The notes beneath the pieces are model-generated. The model was not told where the DNA came from, made no database searches, and worked only from the letters and a program-made list of their open reading frames with translations. From Paenibacillus vini (lineage in GTDB: Bacteria; Bacillota; Bacilli; Paenibacillales; Paenibacillaceae), in contig NZ_BOSL01000009.1 of assembly GCF_018403325.1 (NCBI RefSeq), positions 124,001 through 188,000 of the forward strand: a stretch of DNA of 64,000 nt, given 5' to 3'. This document shows, piece by piece, positions 46,749 through 57,083 of the stretch (within the stretch, counting starts at the first letter, position 1; each line of letters begins with the position of its first letter). The position numbers and the translations under genes were made by a program.

Positions 46749-47030
46749 CTAGATGAAAAACGGAAGCAAAAACAAGCTGGTGATAAAAGGAAATGGTATG
46801 CGTCTGGAAAAAAAGCGGCGGCGTGGGAAAAAACCTGGATGGAATCCGAATTGTCTGTACGTAGATGCATTGGCCGGCATCCCCGCCATTTCTGATGAAG
46901 GAATGGCAAGAGTAATGTAGTCATCGCCAACATGTGCAATGAATCCGTCATAAGACTGTCCGTCAGAAGTTGTTATACCCACATATTTATTCATGCAGCT
47001 CAATGCGATTTGTTGATAATTGGTATCCAT
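46749..47030 (-). CDS. Small Sm-like protein with hydrophobic tail (1)
   Basis: A 93-residue protein not recognised with certainty. Residues about 12-45 (NKYVGITTSDGQSYDGFIAH, then VGDDYITLAIP) look like an Sm/LSm-type beta barrel start; residues 60-93 are Phe/Pro/Arg-rich (FGFHPGFFPRRRFFSRR) followed by hydrophobic FPFITSLFLLPFFI. A similar small protein lies at 57084-57329. GGAGG is 6 bases before the ATG, so it is translated. Function unknown; membrane association is suggested by the tail. Confidence 0.6.
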   Translation of the reverse strand: MDTNYQQIALSCMNKYVGITTSDGQSYDGFIAHVGDDYITLAIPSSEMAGMPANASTYRQFGFHPGFFPRRRFFSRRIPFPFITSLFLLPFFI

Positions 47031-47251
47031 GAATAACCTCCTCGATATTTTTACTCGACTACAGTCTATGGACTTTTACCTATAACGCTCGCGGCAAATG
47101 CCCATTGCTCAAAAATATAATGGGTCCCTGGCCTGTTATTTTTCTTTAAAAATTACCAGCTTTACCGGAGGAGATATTGGATACCATACCTTCTGGGAAG
47201 GACATGAAGAACGACCAGTCGTTTTCACTAAAATGGATGGTGTGGTGACAA

Positions 47252-48364
47252 ATGATCAGAATCATAAAGTTGCTTTTATGTTTTTCAATTTCGATTTCCG
47301 GTTGTTTTTGGTGTGGGGAAGTTCATGCAAACGACAGTAAAGCAGAAGAGGATATTGAGGTTTTTATAAAGCGGGTATATGAAAAAAGAGCAAAGGCAAT
47401 GATCCACCAGAACGTAAAAGTTTTGGAGGAAAATTACTTGTCGGATAAAGCAAGTATAAATGCTCTTCATAATGAAAAAAGACGGATTAAATACATCAAT
47501 ACATGGGCTGACAAAAGATCGATCAAATTAGTTGATGCCCGAAGTGAAGTTAAGATTGTTCGATTAAAGGCTATGGATGAAACAGCTACAGTTTCCGTAG
47601 TGCAGTCATTAAAATTAAGTTACGATTACCTGAATAAAATCGTCCCGATCCAGTCCTTTGGAATAGGAACTCGTCATTTTATGACACTGAAAAAGTTAAA
47701 TGGCGAGTGGATGATTTCGCGTGAATGGTATTTAGATCCGCTGGATGAGAATCCCGACACGATTGCGGAAACTCAAGACGGAGCAGCGCCGTCCGTTCCT
47801 AACCCTAAGAGTATAAGTAACGGTAAAAGGTATAAAAGACAACAAGCAATAGCGTATGCTGACAAATACGCGGGAACGGCATGGGGAGCCGGAAATAATC
47901 GCAGATACAACCCGGATTATAAGGATTATACAGGCCGGGGAGGGGACTGTACCAATTTTGCTTCTCAAGTGGTTGGGGACAAAAGGGGAGGCGGCCTTCC
48001 CATGACGAGCCAATGGCGGTACAACAAACAATCGGGTGGAACCCAATATTGGGTTAGAACGGATTCCTTCAAACATTTCCTAGTCAACAGCGGGTACGGA
48101 AAACAAGTTTTTAAAGGCGGGTATGAGCAAATTGTAAAGCCGACAAAGGAAGATCCTAATGGTGCGATTGCGCGGTTGCAGCCTGGCGATCTGATCGGTT
48201 ATATCATTCACGGGAACGATATAGACCATTTTTCGGTGCTTGTTGGATATGATGAATATGGATACCCGCTCGTTAATTCGCATACCACAGATCGGTATAG
48301 AGTCCCGTTTGATCTCGGTTGGGACAGAAATACAAAATATGTTCTGGTCCATATTAAAGATTAA
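47252..48364 (+). CDS. Exported amidase-domain (Amidase_6) protein
   Basis: A 370-residue secreted protein: signal region MIRIIKLLLCFSISISGCFW, a roughly 120-residue NTF2-like segment, and a C-terminal putative amidase domain (GRGGDCTNFASQVV with the proposed catalytic Cys; DHFSVLVGYDEYGYPLVNSHTTDRYRVPF with the His). Family members in Bacillus are cell-wall-associated hydrolases of unclear substrate. The RBS GGTG is only moderate. No operon partner. Confidence 0.75.
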   Translation: MIRIIKLLLCFSISISGCFWCGEVHANDSKAEEDIEVFIKRVYEKRAKAMIHQNVKVLEENYLSDKASINALHNEKRRIKYINTWADKRSIKLVDARSEVKIVRLKAMDETATVSVVQSLKLSYDYLNKIVPIQSFGIGTRHFMTLKKLNGEWMISREWYLDPLDENPDTIAETQDGAAPSVPNPKSISNGKRYKRQQAIAYADKYAGTAWGAGNNRRYNPDYKDYTGRGGDCTNFASQVVGDKRGGGLPMTSQWRYNKQSGGTQYWVRTDSFKHFLVNSGYGKQVFKGGYEQIVKPTKEDPNGAIARLQPGDLIGYIIHGNDIDHFSVLVGYDEYGYPLVNSHTTDRYRVPFDLGWDRNTKYVLVHIKD

Positions 48365-48440
48365 TACAGTGCTTGTCAGCATAACTGAATTTGAAATGTA
48401 ATAAAAATGAGGTATGCACATTGAGTCCTTGGGGGCGAAT

Positions 48441-49925
48441 ATGAACAAACCTCATTTATTATTACAATCTGCAATTAGAGCCAGTGCAATGGCATTGGTA
48501 AAGTTGCTTGGCTTAGTGGGCCGAATCATTCTTGCCAGACTTGTTGGTGCAGAAGGAATTGGCTTGTACCAAATGGGTTATTCGTTATACGGTTTCGTTA
48601 TTATGCTTTTTGGAGGGCTGCCAACTGCTTTGGCGATTATTACTGCAAAGAAGCCGGGGCAAGGGTGGCAACTCCTAAAAATACTATCATTCGGCATAAT
48701 CATTTCTGGCGGTATTCTTAGTCTAACTGTATTCTGGAAATCTCCACAGATCGCGGTGTTGCTTGGCAATCCGGATTTGAACGGCGCGCTGAAAAGTATT
48801 GCACCGGCCATCTTTGCTGCTCCTTTACTGGGACTATTGCGGGGATATCTGCAGGGACTCGAAAGGTTTAGCATGATTGCTGTTTCGGAGGTTGTTGAGC
48901 AAGCTTCCCGAGTGTTTTTGATGCTGTTGATTATATACTATTGTCTGCCTTCGGGATTAGGGGCTGTTGTTGGAAAAGGGCTATATGCTACATTTTTGAG
49001 CGTTATTATTTCTTTTATATTGCTTACATTCTATATTTCTTATTACGGTTTATATTCTTCCGGTTCGCAGCACACCAAATCAGCACTTCCTATCAGGTGG
49101 TTATTTCGGGCGTCAATCATGATTTCGATTACCCGGTTATTGGTTCCCGCATCTGAATTTATAGATTCAGTTCTAATTCCTAATCGCTTAATAGCCTCGG
49201 GGTACAGTTCTTCGGAAGCTATTTCAATCTACGGCATTATAACCGGGATGGCGGTTACTATGGTGTATACACCTACGCTAATCACAGGGGCACTCAGTCA
49301 CACTTTAACCATGAGGATCGCCTCACAGTGGCAGCAAAAGGAAATAGTGAAATTTCATGAGCTTCTACGCATCGCCATAAAATTAAGCTGGTTATGGGGG
49401 TTAATTTCCGCTTCATTTTTATTTGTTTATGCAAGAGAACTTTCATTTTACATATTTCATACCGAAAAAGCCGGTGAGTTAATCAAGTATTTAGCGGCCA
49501 TTCCTATTATTGTGGGGTTGCGAGAAATGACGACCAGCATACTTTGGGCTCAGGATGTTAAGAAGGTTCCTTTCCTGGGGCTTGCAATTGGAATATGCTC
49601 TTCCACGATCATTCAGTTTTTTACATTGGCGATCCCTGGTTATGCTTACGTTGGAGCAGCAGCTGGCGTGTTATCCATGGAAGTAGTTCCATTTATATTG
49701 AATATAGCGGTTTTTAAAAGAAACCTGAATATGAGCAAAGTTTTACCTTCAGCATTGCTGGACGTTCTGGTAATCGGAGGAAGTATCGCGGTATTGGCAC
49801 AAATTAAACCTAATTCAATCATAAGCTTCCCCGACTTTTTAATGAGCATTGTTTTCTTTTTTTCTTTAACGGGGATTTATATGATTTTGCGGTGCAGAGA
49901 CTTGAGAAATATGAGTTCAAAATAA
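48441..49925 (+). CDS. spoVB: Stage V sporulation protein B-like lipid flippase
   Basis: A 494-residue MATE/MOP superfamily flippase with about 14 membrane helices. The N-terminal SAIRASAMALVKLLGLVGRIILARLVGAEGIGLYQMGYSLYG and LRGYLQGLERFSMIAVSEVVEQASRV are SpoVB/YtgP features. SpoVB works in spore-cortex synthesis by moving lipid II or a related lipid to the forespore intermembrane space. Start at ATG 48441 after GGGGGCG rather than the ATG nine codons upstream. It could be a YtgP/MurJ-type paralog instead. Confidence 0.82.
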   Translation: MNKPHLLLQSAIRASAMALVKLLGLVGRIILARLVGAEGIGLYQMGYSLYGFVIMLFGGLPTALAIITAKKPGQGWQLLKILSFGIIISGGILSLTVFWKSPQIAVLLGNPDLNGALKSIAPAIFAAPLLGLLRGYLQGLERFSMIAVSEVVEQASRVFLMLLIIYYCLPSGLGAVVGKGLYATFLSVIISFILLTFYISYYGLYSSGSQHTKSALPIRWLFRASIMISITRLLVPASEFIDSVLIPNRLIASGYSSSEAISIYGIITGMAVTMVYTPTLITGALSHTLTMRIASQWQQKEIVKFHELLRIAIKLSWLWGLISASFLFVYARELSFYIFHTEKAGELIKYLAAIPIIVGLREMTTSILWAQDVKKVPFLGLAIGICSSTIIQFFTLAIPGYAYVGAAAGVLSMEVVPFILNIAVFKRNLNMSKVLPSALLDVLVIGGSIAVLAQIKPNSIISFPDFLMSIVFFFSLTGIYMILRCRDLRNMSSK

Positions 49926-50021
49926 TCCGTAGTAGGTTTTTGCAGATATTTGAGAGCCAGCAGGAACTTATTAACGCGGAAACCAGTTCTTAGGACTTAT
50001 AAACATATAGGAATTTAGACC

Positions 50022-50049
50022 TAATAAATCTCGTTGAATTAGCCGATAT
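50022..50049 (+). promoter_or_regulatory. SigD-type promoter candidate of chemoreceptor gene 2
   Basis: An exact GCCGATAT -10 (50042-50049) with TAAT 16 bases (or TAAA 13 bases) upstream; SigD consensus is TAAA-N15-GCCGATAT. The -10 is fully matched but the -35 spacing is not ideal. It would place the gene in the motility regulon. Confidence 0.55.
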
Positions 50050-50098
50050 ACCTACTATAGTCTCAAAAATATATTACATCATAGGAGAGTCACACATT

Positions 50099-51784
50099 AT
50101 GAAGGTCTCGGTAAGGAAAAAGATTTTGTTGGGCTTTTTAAGCGTCGTATTGTTGTTAGGATTAACAGGCGGTATTTTTTATTTCGAGGTCAAGAAGATG
50201 GATGAATCTTATTCCGATTTGGTTGATCGGAGGGCGGAAATTCTTTCCCATGCCAAAGATGTGCAGAATTACGCTTCACGAGAAATCAGCAGCCTTAGAG
50301 CTATTTTGTTGAGGGAAGAAGGGGCTTACGATTCATTGAAAGAAGTCATCTCCGGGTTGGAGTTCTCCGTTCAACAAATGGAAGGCTTGGTGCAGCTTCA
50401 AAACACTAAGGATGAGATACAGAAAATCACCAGCCTGAACATGGAATTCGTAAATAAGGTCGAGCAGGTTGTAGAGATGCTCAGAACTCGTCCCGAAGAG
50501 GCGTCAAGAATAGCTATAGAAGAAGCCATGCCCTTGGCCCGGAGTATTAGAGATGACGTAGATGCATTGGTGTCCGATCAGGATCAACGCATGAAAGAAG
50601 GCAGCAAGGCGAATTCGGAACTGGTGGATTCCATTAAATTCACTATTATCGTATTAAACTTGTCGGCGCTTCTATTAGCCCTCGCGATTAGCGCGCTTGT
50701 CGCGCGCATGATCTCCAAGCCGATATCGGCAATGGCGTCAGCCGCGAAATCGATCGCGGATGGGAATTTGAATATAGCGGATATTTCCGTTAAAAATAGA
50801 GATGAGATTGGCAGTTTGGCGGAATCTTTTAATCTAATGAAGAGAAACCTGCACGATCTGATCAGCCAAATCGGCTGGAACAGCACCCAGGTTGCCGCTA
50901 CCTCAGAACAGCTTTCCGCCAGTGCGGAGGAGAGCACCAAGGCAACGGAACTAATTTCAAATGAAGTTCAAGAAGTTGCAGCCGGTGCGGAGAAACAAAT
51001 GACATTGTCGGATGAATCCGCCCAAGCTGTCGTTCAGATTCAAGATCAGATGAATCAGGCTGCTTCTACCATCCATGCGATGGCTAGCTATATGGAGTCG
51101 ACCAATAACAAAGCGATATCCGGCAACCAAGTTGTGTTGAACACCGTTGATCAGATGAATGCAGCTCAAGCATCGGTAGGCGTGACAGTGGAAGTGGTCC
51201 ATGATCTGAACCGGAAGCTGCAGGAAATTGGCCAAATCGTCAATCTGATGACCGATATCGCAAGACAGACGAACCTGTTGGCGTTGAACGCGGGAATCGA
51301 GGCTGCCCGGGCGGGAGAACACGGCGGAGGCTTCGGGGTTGTGGCAAAAGAGGTACGGGGCTTGGCGGCCCATTCCAACGATGCCGCAGAACAAATCAAG
51401 TCGCTGATTCAGGAAGTGCAAACGAAATCGGAACATGCGGTTCGGGCGATGAACGAAGGAGCGGCCACCTTGGATAACGGCATCCAATTGGTACATAGAA
51501 CGGGAGATACATTCCAAGAGATAGCGAATTCGGTAGAACGGTTGACCGAAGGATCCCGGAACATATCGGAGATGTTCGAACAAGTTACGCAAAGAGCGGT
51601 AACGATGACGGAATCGATAGAGCATATGGCACGGATTTCCCGGCAATCCGCGGCAAATACGCAAAACGTTGCGGCTTCGGCCGAAGAACAAAATGCTTCA
51701 ATGGAAGAAGTGTCTGCCGCTGCAGAATCTCTGAGCAGCATGGCCTTAGAGCTTCAGGCAACTATCAAGAAATTCGCAGTATGA
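50099..51784 (+). CDS. Methyl-accepting chemotaxis protein (2)
   Basis: A 561-residue chemoreceptor with a four-helix-bundle sensor: membrane helix about 8-30, a roughly 150-residue helical ectodomain (4HB_MCP), second membrane helix near 185-210, HAMP (ISKPISAMASAAKSIADGN) and a signalling domain with tip [20 protein letters not shown] then GGGFGVVAKEVRGLAAHS. Sensor differs from receptor 1, whose ectodomain is Cache-like, so they probably sense different things. A terminator follows. Confidence 0.92.
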   Translation: MKVSVRKKILLGFLSVVLLLGLTGGIFYFEVKKMDESYSDLVDRRAEILSHAKDVQNYASREISSLRAILLREEGAYDSLKEVISGLEFSVQQMEGLVQLQNTKDEIQKITSLNMEFVNKVEQVVEMLRTRPEEASRIAIEEAMPLARSIRDDVDALVSDQDQRMKEGSKANSELVDSIKFTIIVLNLSALLLALAISALVARMISKPISAMASAAKSIADGNLNIADISVKNRDEIGSLAESFNLMKRNLHDLISQIGWNSTQVAATSEQLSASAEESTKATELISNEVQEVAAGAEKQMTLSDESAQAVVQIQDQMNQAASTIHAMASYMESTNNKAISGNQVVLNTVDQMNAAQASVGVTVEVVHDLNRKLQEIGQIVNLMTDIARQTNLLALNAGIEAARAGEHGGGFGVVAKEVRGLAAHSNDAAEQIKSLIQEVQTKSEHAVRAMNEGAATLDNGIQLVHRTGDTFQEIANSVERLTEGSRNISEMFEQVTQRAVTMTESIEHMARISRQSAANTQNVAASAEEQNASMEEVSAAAESLSSMALELQATIKKFAV

Positions 51785-51813
51785 TCTATTTGCTAGATAT
51801 ATAGTATCTTAAA

Positions 51814-51860
51814 AAGGACTCAAGTAAGGGCAAAGTGACCTTGCTTGAGTCCTTTTTTTA
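51814..51860 (+). terminator. Intrinsic terminator after chemoreceptor gene 2
   Basis: AAGGACTCAAG / CTTGAGTCCTT stem with an inner AAGG/CCTT and seven T. Confidence 0.9.
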
Positions 51861-52003
51861 TTAGTTTCTTTCGACTCTGTCGAATAATTTGAAAAAAAAG
51901 GTGAATTTCGTCATTTTAATACTATTCATATGGGACAGGTTATAATATAGTTTTTTTAATAGGCATTTAAAATTTGTGCATTTAAAAATTTAGGAGGTGA
52001 GGT

Positions 52004-55000
52004 ATGTTACAACGGAGACAACTATTTATTCCAGTCCTTTTGTTTTTTGTGTTATTTTCTTGGCTATCACCGCAAGCATCCGCGGCAACAATCGATTTTG
52101 GAACTGCCCGAGTAGATGTGGAGACTAATGACGTCCAAGATGGGTATGCGCCTCTAAAGCCGGTGCCATTGGGGGACGATCTTCTGTTGTATTGGCAGGA
52201 CTATACGACTGGGATAGATTATCAAACCCTAATACATCCTGACGGTTCATTCAGTTCGCTGCCCGCTCCGACGATTAGCCCGAGAACGAATAATCAGAGC
52301 GATACGATTGTTTACGAGGGGCTATCGAACGGCAATATTCTTGTGTATTGGTATAGCGGCAGTTCGGGTACAGGGCTTACGGATACTTATTTTAAAATCA
52401 TCAATCAGAATGGAACCGAAGTTGTTGGAGCTACAAAGATAAATTCGAGTCCGGGCAGCTTGAATCGGTTCACGAAAGTCGCTGAATTGTCCAATGGAAA
52501 TTTGGCGTTTGTCTGGGCGACAGACGGCAGCAATTACGCTCTGAGAAGATTCCAGCCGAATGGTACCCCTGTAGATGCTGCACAATTGTCGGTAACTTCT
52601 CTGGCGGGGATTTCGGGGTCGCAATACACCCATGATATTGCAGCCCAAAAGAACGGCAAGTTTATGATTATGATTGCATATTATAACCCCAACTATGTTG
52701 GTATGATTTTTAATAATGATTCACCGACGCCGATTCAGGTCAATGGGCAGAACTCTTTCGTCATTTCAAACCGGGGTGAAAACGGGGATGAAGCTCAATG
52801 GCTGAAAGCTATGCCGAACGGAAGGTTCTTGGCCGTTTATCGAAAGAAGACGGGGGGCGATACCAGCTCCAGGAGCGCGGTATACCAAATTTTCAATTCC
52901 GACGGCACCGTATACAAAGCGGAGACCTTAATTCGGAATCTAAATTCATGGGGAGGCATATCAGAACCGGTCTTACTTCCTGAAGGCGGGTATTTACTCG
53001 GAACTTCATATTTGGACTACAATACTGAACCTGATACATATCATTCTTATTTAGAAATTTATGACGATTCGGGAGTGCTTCAAGGCGATGCATCGCCCAG
53101 CTTGCCTGTGTTGAATGATGAATACGGCACAAGTATTCCCTTTTTGGATGTGGACGGGAAGCTTTCTCTTCTGATTAACGATAAGGAACCGAATCGAGCT
53201 ACTTATGACGTTTGGCTTTTAAGGCACAGCCAAGCAGCGAGCTACGAGGTGACTTTTGAAGATTGGGACGGGACCGTGTTGAAGACGGAGACGGTGAACC
53301 GCGGAGAGGATGCCACCGCACCAGCGGCCCCTTCGAGAACCGGCTACACATTTACGGGCTGGGATGTCGGGTTTACGAACGTAACTTCAGCTTTGACGGT
53401 AAAAGCGCAATACAAAGTAAACCAATATACGGTGAGCTTCGATAGCAATGCAGGCAGCTTGGTAACGGCAATAACGGCGGATTTCGGTTCGAAGATCGTC
53501 GCTCCGGCGCAACCGACGTTAGAAGGCTTCACCTTTGCTGGCTGGTACAAGGACGAGGCATTGACGCAAGTATGGAACTTCGCCACGGACACGGTTCCGC
53601 TGAACGGAATTACACTATACGCGAAGTGGAACATCAATGTTTACCAGGTCACGTTTGAAGACTGGGACGGAGACGTCTTGAAGACGGAACCGGTGAACCA
53701 CGGAGCAAATGCTACGGCACCTGCGTCGCCTTCGAGACCCGGCTACACGTTTACAGGCTGGGACAAGGGCTTCTCTAACGTAATTGGAGCCTTGACGGTG
53801 AAGGCGCAATACGAAGCGAACCAATATTCGGTGAGCTTTGATAGCAATGGAGGCAGCCCGGTAGCATCGATTACGGCGGAATTCGATTCATTGATCGTCG
53901 CGCCGACTGAACCTACGCTGGAAGGCTTCACCTTTGCTGGCTGGTACAAGGACGAGGCATTGACGCAAGTATGGGACTTCGCCACGGACACGGTTCCGCT
54001 GAACGGAATTACACTGTACGCGAAGTGGAACATCAATGTTTACCAGGTCACATTTGAAGACTGGGACGGAGACGTGTTAAAGACGGAACCGGTGAACCAC
54101 GGAGCAACTGCTACGGCACCTGCGCCACCTTCGAGACCTGGCTACACGTTTACGGGCTGGGACAAGGGTTTCACCAACGTGACAGGAGCCTTGACGGTGA
54201 AGGCACAATACGAAGCGAACCAATATACGGTGAGCTTCGATAGCAATGGAGGCAGCCCGGTAGCATCGGTTACGGCAGATTTCGATTCATTGATCGTTGC
54301 GCCGACTGAACCAACGCTGGAAGGCTACACCTTCGATGGCTGGTACAAGGACGAGGCATTGACGCAATCCTGGAACTTCACCACCGACACGGTTCCACTG
54401 GATGGGATTACTCTGTATGCGAAGTGGAACATCAATGTTTACCAGGTCACATTTGAAGACTGGGACGGAACCGTGTTGAAGACGGAACCGGTGAACCACG
54501 GAGCGGATGCTACGGCACCTGCGTCGCCTTCGAGACCCGGCTACACGTTTACAGGCTGGGACAAGGGCTTCTCTAACGTGACTGGAGCCTTGACGGTGAG
54601 GGCGCAGTACGAAGCGAACCAATATACGGTGAGCTTTGATAGCAACGGAGGCAGCTTGGTAACGCCTATTACAGCGGATTTCGATTCATTGATCGTCGCT
54701 CCGGCAGAACCGACGTTAGAAGGCTTCACCTTTGCTGGCTGGTATAAGGACGAGGCCTTGACGCAATCCTGGAATTTCGCCACGGATACTGTTCCGTTGG
54801 ACGGAATTACTCTGTATGCGAAGTGGACGATCCAATTGCCATCGGTACCCTCAAATCTAAGGGTAACGACAGGGGATGGCCAGGTCACATTAAACTGGGA
54901 CTCCGCATCTGGTGCAACCTATTATGACGTATACATGTCTACGACGCCGGGACTGACCGGCAAAACCTCGATTGCAACCGTAACGGAGGCAACCTATCAA

Positions 55001-56989
55001 GTATCGGATCTGAGTAACGGTACCACTTATTATTTTGTAGTTAAAGCCGGAAATGCCGGCGGTTTGAGTGCCGAATCCAATGAGGTGAACGCTACTCCGC
55101 AGATTCCTGCACCGGGAGCACCCGTATTGCAGCAAGCAATCGGGGGGAATGCCAAGGTACAATTGTCATGGAGTCCGGTTCTTGGTTCTACGGGATACCA
55201 GATTTACCAAAGTACTGAATCCGGCATTTATGGTTCAGAGACCGCTACGGTTACTGAGTCGGTATACAGTTACGAAGTGGACGGATTAGCCAATGGTAAG
55301 GTTTACTACTTCGTGGTCAAAGCAATTAACGAAGGCGGCTTAAGCGCAGAATCTAATGAAATGAGCGCAAAACCGGCAACCGTTCCATCTGCTCCAAGAG
55401 ATGTTACTGCGGTGGCTGGAAACGGTCAGGCAACGATCACCTTTACTTCTCCTGCCGACAATGGCGGCAGTTCTATTACAAGATATGAGGTGACATCATC
55501 GCCAGGTAATATTGTAGCGACAGGAGTAGGAAGTCCGATCGTCATTACCGGTCTATCCAACGGGACAAGTTATTTCTTTACCGTAAAAGCAATAAACGAA
55601 CAGGGCGGCAGCGAGTCGTCCGCGTCATCCAATACCGTGACGCCGTTTGTTTCTTCAGGGAATAATGATCCTGGTTCTTACAGTCCGCCGGCCCAAACGA
55701 CACCTTCGAATCCGGCAGTAACGACGGAGAACAAGAACGTAAATATTCTCGTAAACGGCAAAGTTGAGAATATCGGGACGCAATCGTTGGACGTAGTGAA
55801 CGGGCAACAAGTTACTACCATTCAAGTTGACGAAGCGGAATTCCAAAAACGTCTTGAAACGGCGGGTAACGGGGCAGTCATTACTATTCCGTTTGACGGG
55901 GAGAGCGACATCGTGATCGCCGAACTTAACGGCCGCATGTTGAAGAACATGGAGGATAAGCAGGCGACAGTGGAAGTTCGTACAAACGGGGCAGTATACA
56001 CGTTGCCTGTGCAACGCATCGACATCCAGTCCCTGGCCAAGCAGTTCGGGAGCAACTTGGAAATTCAAGATATTATGCTCCAAGTTGAAATTGGAATCCC
56101 GTCTAAAGAAAGTATCCAAACAGCAGAAAAGGCTGCTTCTGCCCAAGGACTGCAGATGATAGTTTCTCCGTGGAATTTTAGTGTTAAGGCAGTCTACGGT
56201 GGCCGCACGTTGGAAGTGACGAAATTCGATTTCTTCGTTGAACGCTCCATTGCGATTCCGAATAGTGTGGATCCGAACAAAGTCACAACTGGCGTAGTAG
56301 TGGATCCGGATGGGTCTATACGCCATGTGCCAACAAAAGTTATAAATCAAGAGGGGACCTATTATGCGCAGATTAACAGTCTAACGAATAGTATGTACTC
56401 TGTTGTATGGCATCCTGTAGAATTTGCGGACGTGGAGAATCACTGGGCAAAAGATGCGGTAAACGACATGGGATCAAGAATGGTCATCAACGGAACAGGA
56501 AACGGGATGTTCGATCCGGATCGTGATATTACCCGTGCCGAGTTTGCATCCATCATAGTACGCAGCCTGGGGCTTAAGCAGGAAAATGCTCCAGAGTCGG
56601 CGACATTCTCTGATGTATTCACGTCGGATTGGTTCAACGGTGCAATCAATACGGCATCCGCGTACCAGCTGATCAACGGCTTCGATGACAGCTCATTCCG
56701 TCCGAACGACAAAATAACCCGGGAGCAGGCGATGGAGATCATCTCCAAAGCGATGAAGATCACGGGCTTGGAAACAAAAGGTTCGACCTTGGACTCGGAT
56801 TCGACGCTTCGTCCATTTGCGGACAGCGAAGACGTATCCCATTGGGCAATGAATGGCGTAACAGCTAGTGTTCAAGCGGGCATCGTATCCGGAAGAAGTG
56901 TAAACGAACTTGCACCAAAATCATTTATTACTCGTGCCGAAGTATCGATGATTGTGCAGCGTTTGCTTCAAAAATCCGATTTAATTTAA
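52004..56989 (+). CDS. Large SLH-anchored surface protein with InlB-type repeats and FN3 domains
   Basis: A 1661-residue cell-surface protein. Signal peptide with probable cleavage after PQASA (residue about 28); an N-terminal beta-rich domain of about 385 residues; four tandem 133-residue units, each two InlB B-repeat-like modules (YQVTFEDWDG... GWDKGF; YTVSFDSNGGS... YAKW); three fibronectin type III domains (about 946-1215); a Thr/Pro/Asn linker and a beta domain; three SLH domains (from about 1474: FADVENHWAKDAV, FSDVFTSDWFNGAIN, FADSEDVSHWAMNGV) that bind pyruvylated secondary wall polymer. Substrate or adhesion partner unknown. Upstream TTATAAT and AGGAGGTGAGG; downstream terminator. 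Confidence 0.9.
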   Translation: MLQRRQLFIPVLLFFVLFSWLSPQASAATIDFGTARVDVETNDVQDGYAPLKPVPLGDDLLLYWQDYTTGIDYQTLIHPDGSFSSLPAPTISPRTNNQSDTIVYEGLSNGNILVYWYSGSSGTGLTDTYFKIINQNGTEVVGATKINSSPGSLNRFTKVAELSNGNLAFVWATDGSNYALRRFQPNGTPVDAAQLSVTSLAGISGSQYTHDIAAQKNGKFMIMIAYYNPNYVGMIFNNDSPTPIQVNGQNSFVISNRGENGDEAQWLKAMPNGRFLAVYRKKTGGDTSSRSAVYQIFNSDGTVYKAETLIRNLNSWGGISEPVLLPEGGYLLGTSYLDYNTEPDTYHSYLEIYDDSGVLQGDASPSLPVLNDEYGTSIPFLDVDGKLSLLINDKEPNRATYDVWLLRHSQAASYEVTFEDWDGTVLKTETVNRGEDATAPAAPSRTGYTFTGWDVGFTNVTSALTVKAQYKVNQYTVSFDSNAGSLVTAITADFGSKIVAPAQPTLEGFTFAGWYKDEALTQVWNFATDTVPLNGITLYAKWNINVYQVTFEDWDGDVLKTEPVNHGANATAPASPSRPGYTFTGWDKGFSNVIGALTVKAQYEANQYSVSFDSNGGSPVASITAEFDSLIVAPTEPTLEGFTFAGWYKDEALTQVWDFATDTVPLNGITLYAKWNINVYQVTFEDWDGDVLKTEPVNHGATATAPAPPSRPGYTFTGWDKGFTNVTGALTVKAQYEANQYTVSFDSNGGSPVASVTADFDSLIVAPTEPTLEGYTFDGWYKDEALTQSWNFTTDTVPLDGITLYAKWNINVYQVTFEDWDGTVLKTEPVNHGADATAPASPSRPGYTFTGWDKGFSNVTGALTVRAQYEANQYTVSFDSNGGSLVTPITADFDSLIVAPAEPTLEGFTFAGWYKDEALTQSWNFATDTVPLDGITLYAKWTIQLPSVPSNLRVTTGDGQVTLNWDSASGATYYDVYMSTTPGLTGKTSIATVTEATYQVSDLSNGTTYYFVVKAGNAGGLSAESNEVNATPQIPAPGAPVLQQAIGGNAKVQLSWSPVLGSTGYQIYQSTESGIYGSETATVTESVYSYEVDGLANGKVYYFVVKAINEGGLSAESNEMSAKPATVPSAPRDVTAVAGNGQATITFTSPADNGGSSITRYEVTSSPGNIVATGVGSPIVITGLSNGTSYFFTVKAINEQGGSESSASSNTVTPFVSSGNNDPGSYSPPAQTTPSNPAVTTENKNVNILVNGKVENIGTQSLDVVNGQQVTTIQVDEAEFQKRLETAGNGAVITIPFDGESDIVIAELNGRMLKNMEDKQATVEVRTNGAVYTLPVQRIDIQSLAKQFGSNLEIQDIMLQVEIGIPSKESIQTAEKAASAQGLQMIVSPWNFSVKAVYGGRTLEVTKFDFFVERSIAIPNSVDPNKVTTGVVVDPDGSIRHVPTKVINQEGTYYAQINSLTNSMYSVVWHPVEFADVENHWAKDAVNDMGSRMVINGTGNGMFDPDRDITRAEFASIIVRSLGLKQENAPESATFSDVFTSDWFNGAINTASAYQLINGFDDSSFRPNDKITREQAMEIISKAMKITGLETKGSTLDSDSTLRPFADSEDVSHWAMNGVTASVQAGIVSGRSVNELAPKSFITRAEVSMIVQRLLQKSDLI
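53243..54838 (+). repeat. Four tandem 399-bp coding repeats
   Basis: Units begin at 53243, 53642, 54041 and 54440; each is exactly 399 bases. Units 2-4 are close to identical by eye, unit 1 is more diverged, consistent with recent amplification or gene conversion. Confidence 0.85.
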
Positions 56990-57021
56990 GCGTAACGGTT
57001 AGTTATAGTTATAATAAAATT

Positions 57022-57063
57022 TGGCCGCTCCAAAAGCAGATATTTGCTTGGGAGCGGCCATTT
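57022..57063 (+). terminator. Intrinsic terminator after SLH protein gene
   Basis: TGGCCGCTCC pairs with GGAGCGGCCA with an inner AGCAaa/tttGCT pairing, then TTTCATTT. Confidence 0.8.
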
Positions 57064-57083
57064 CATTTATAGAGATTTACTAT

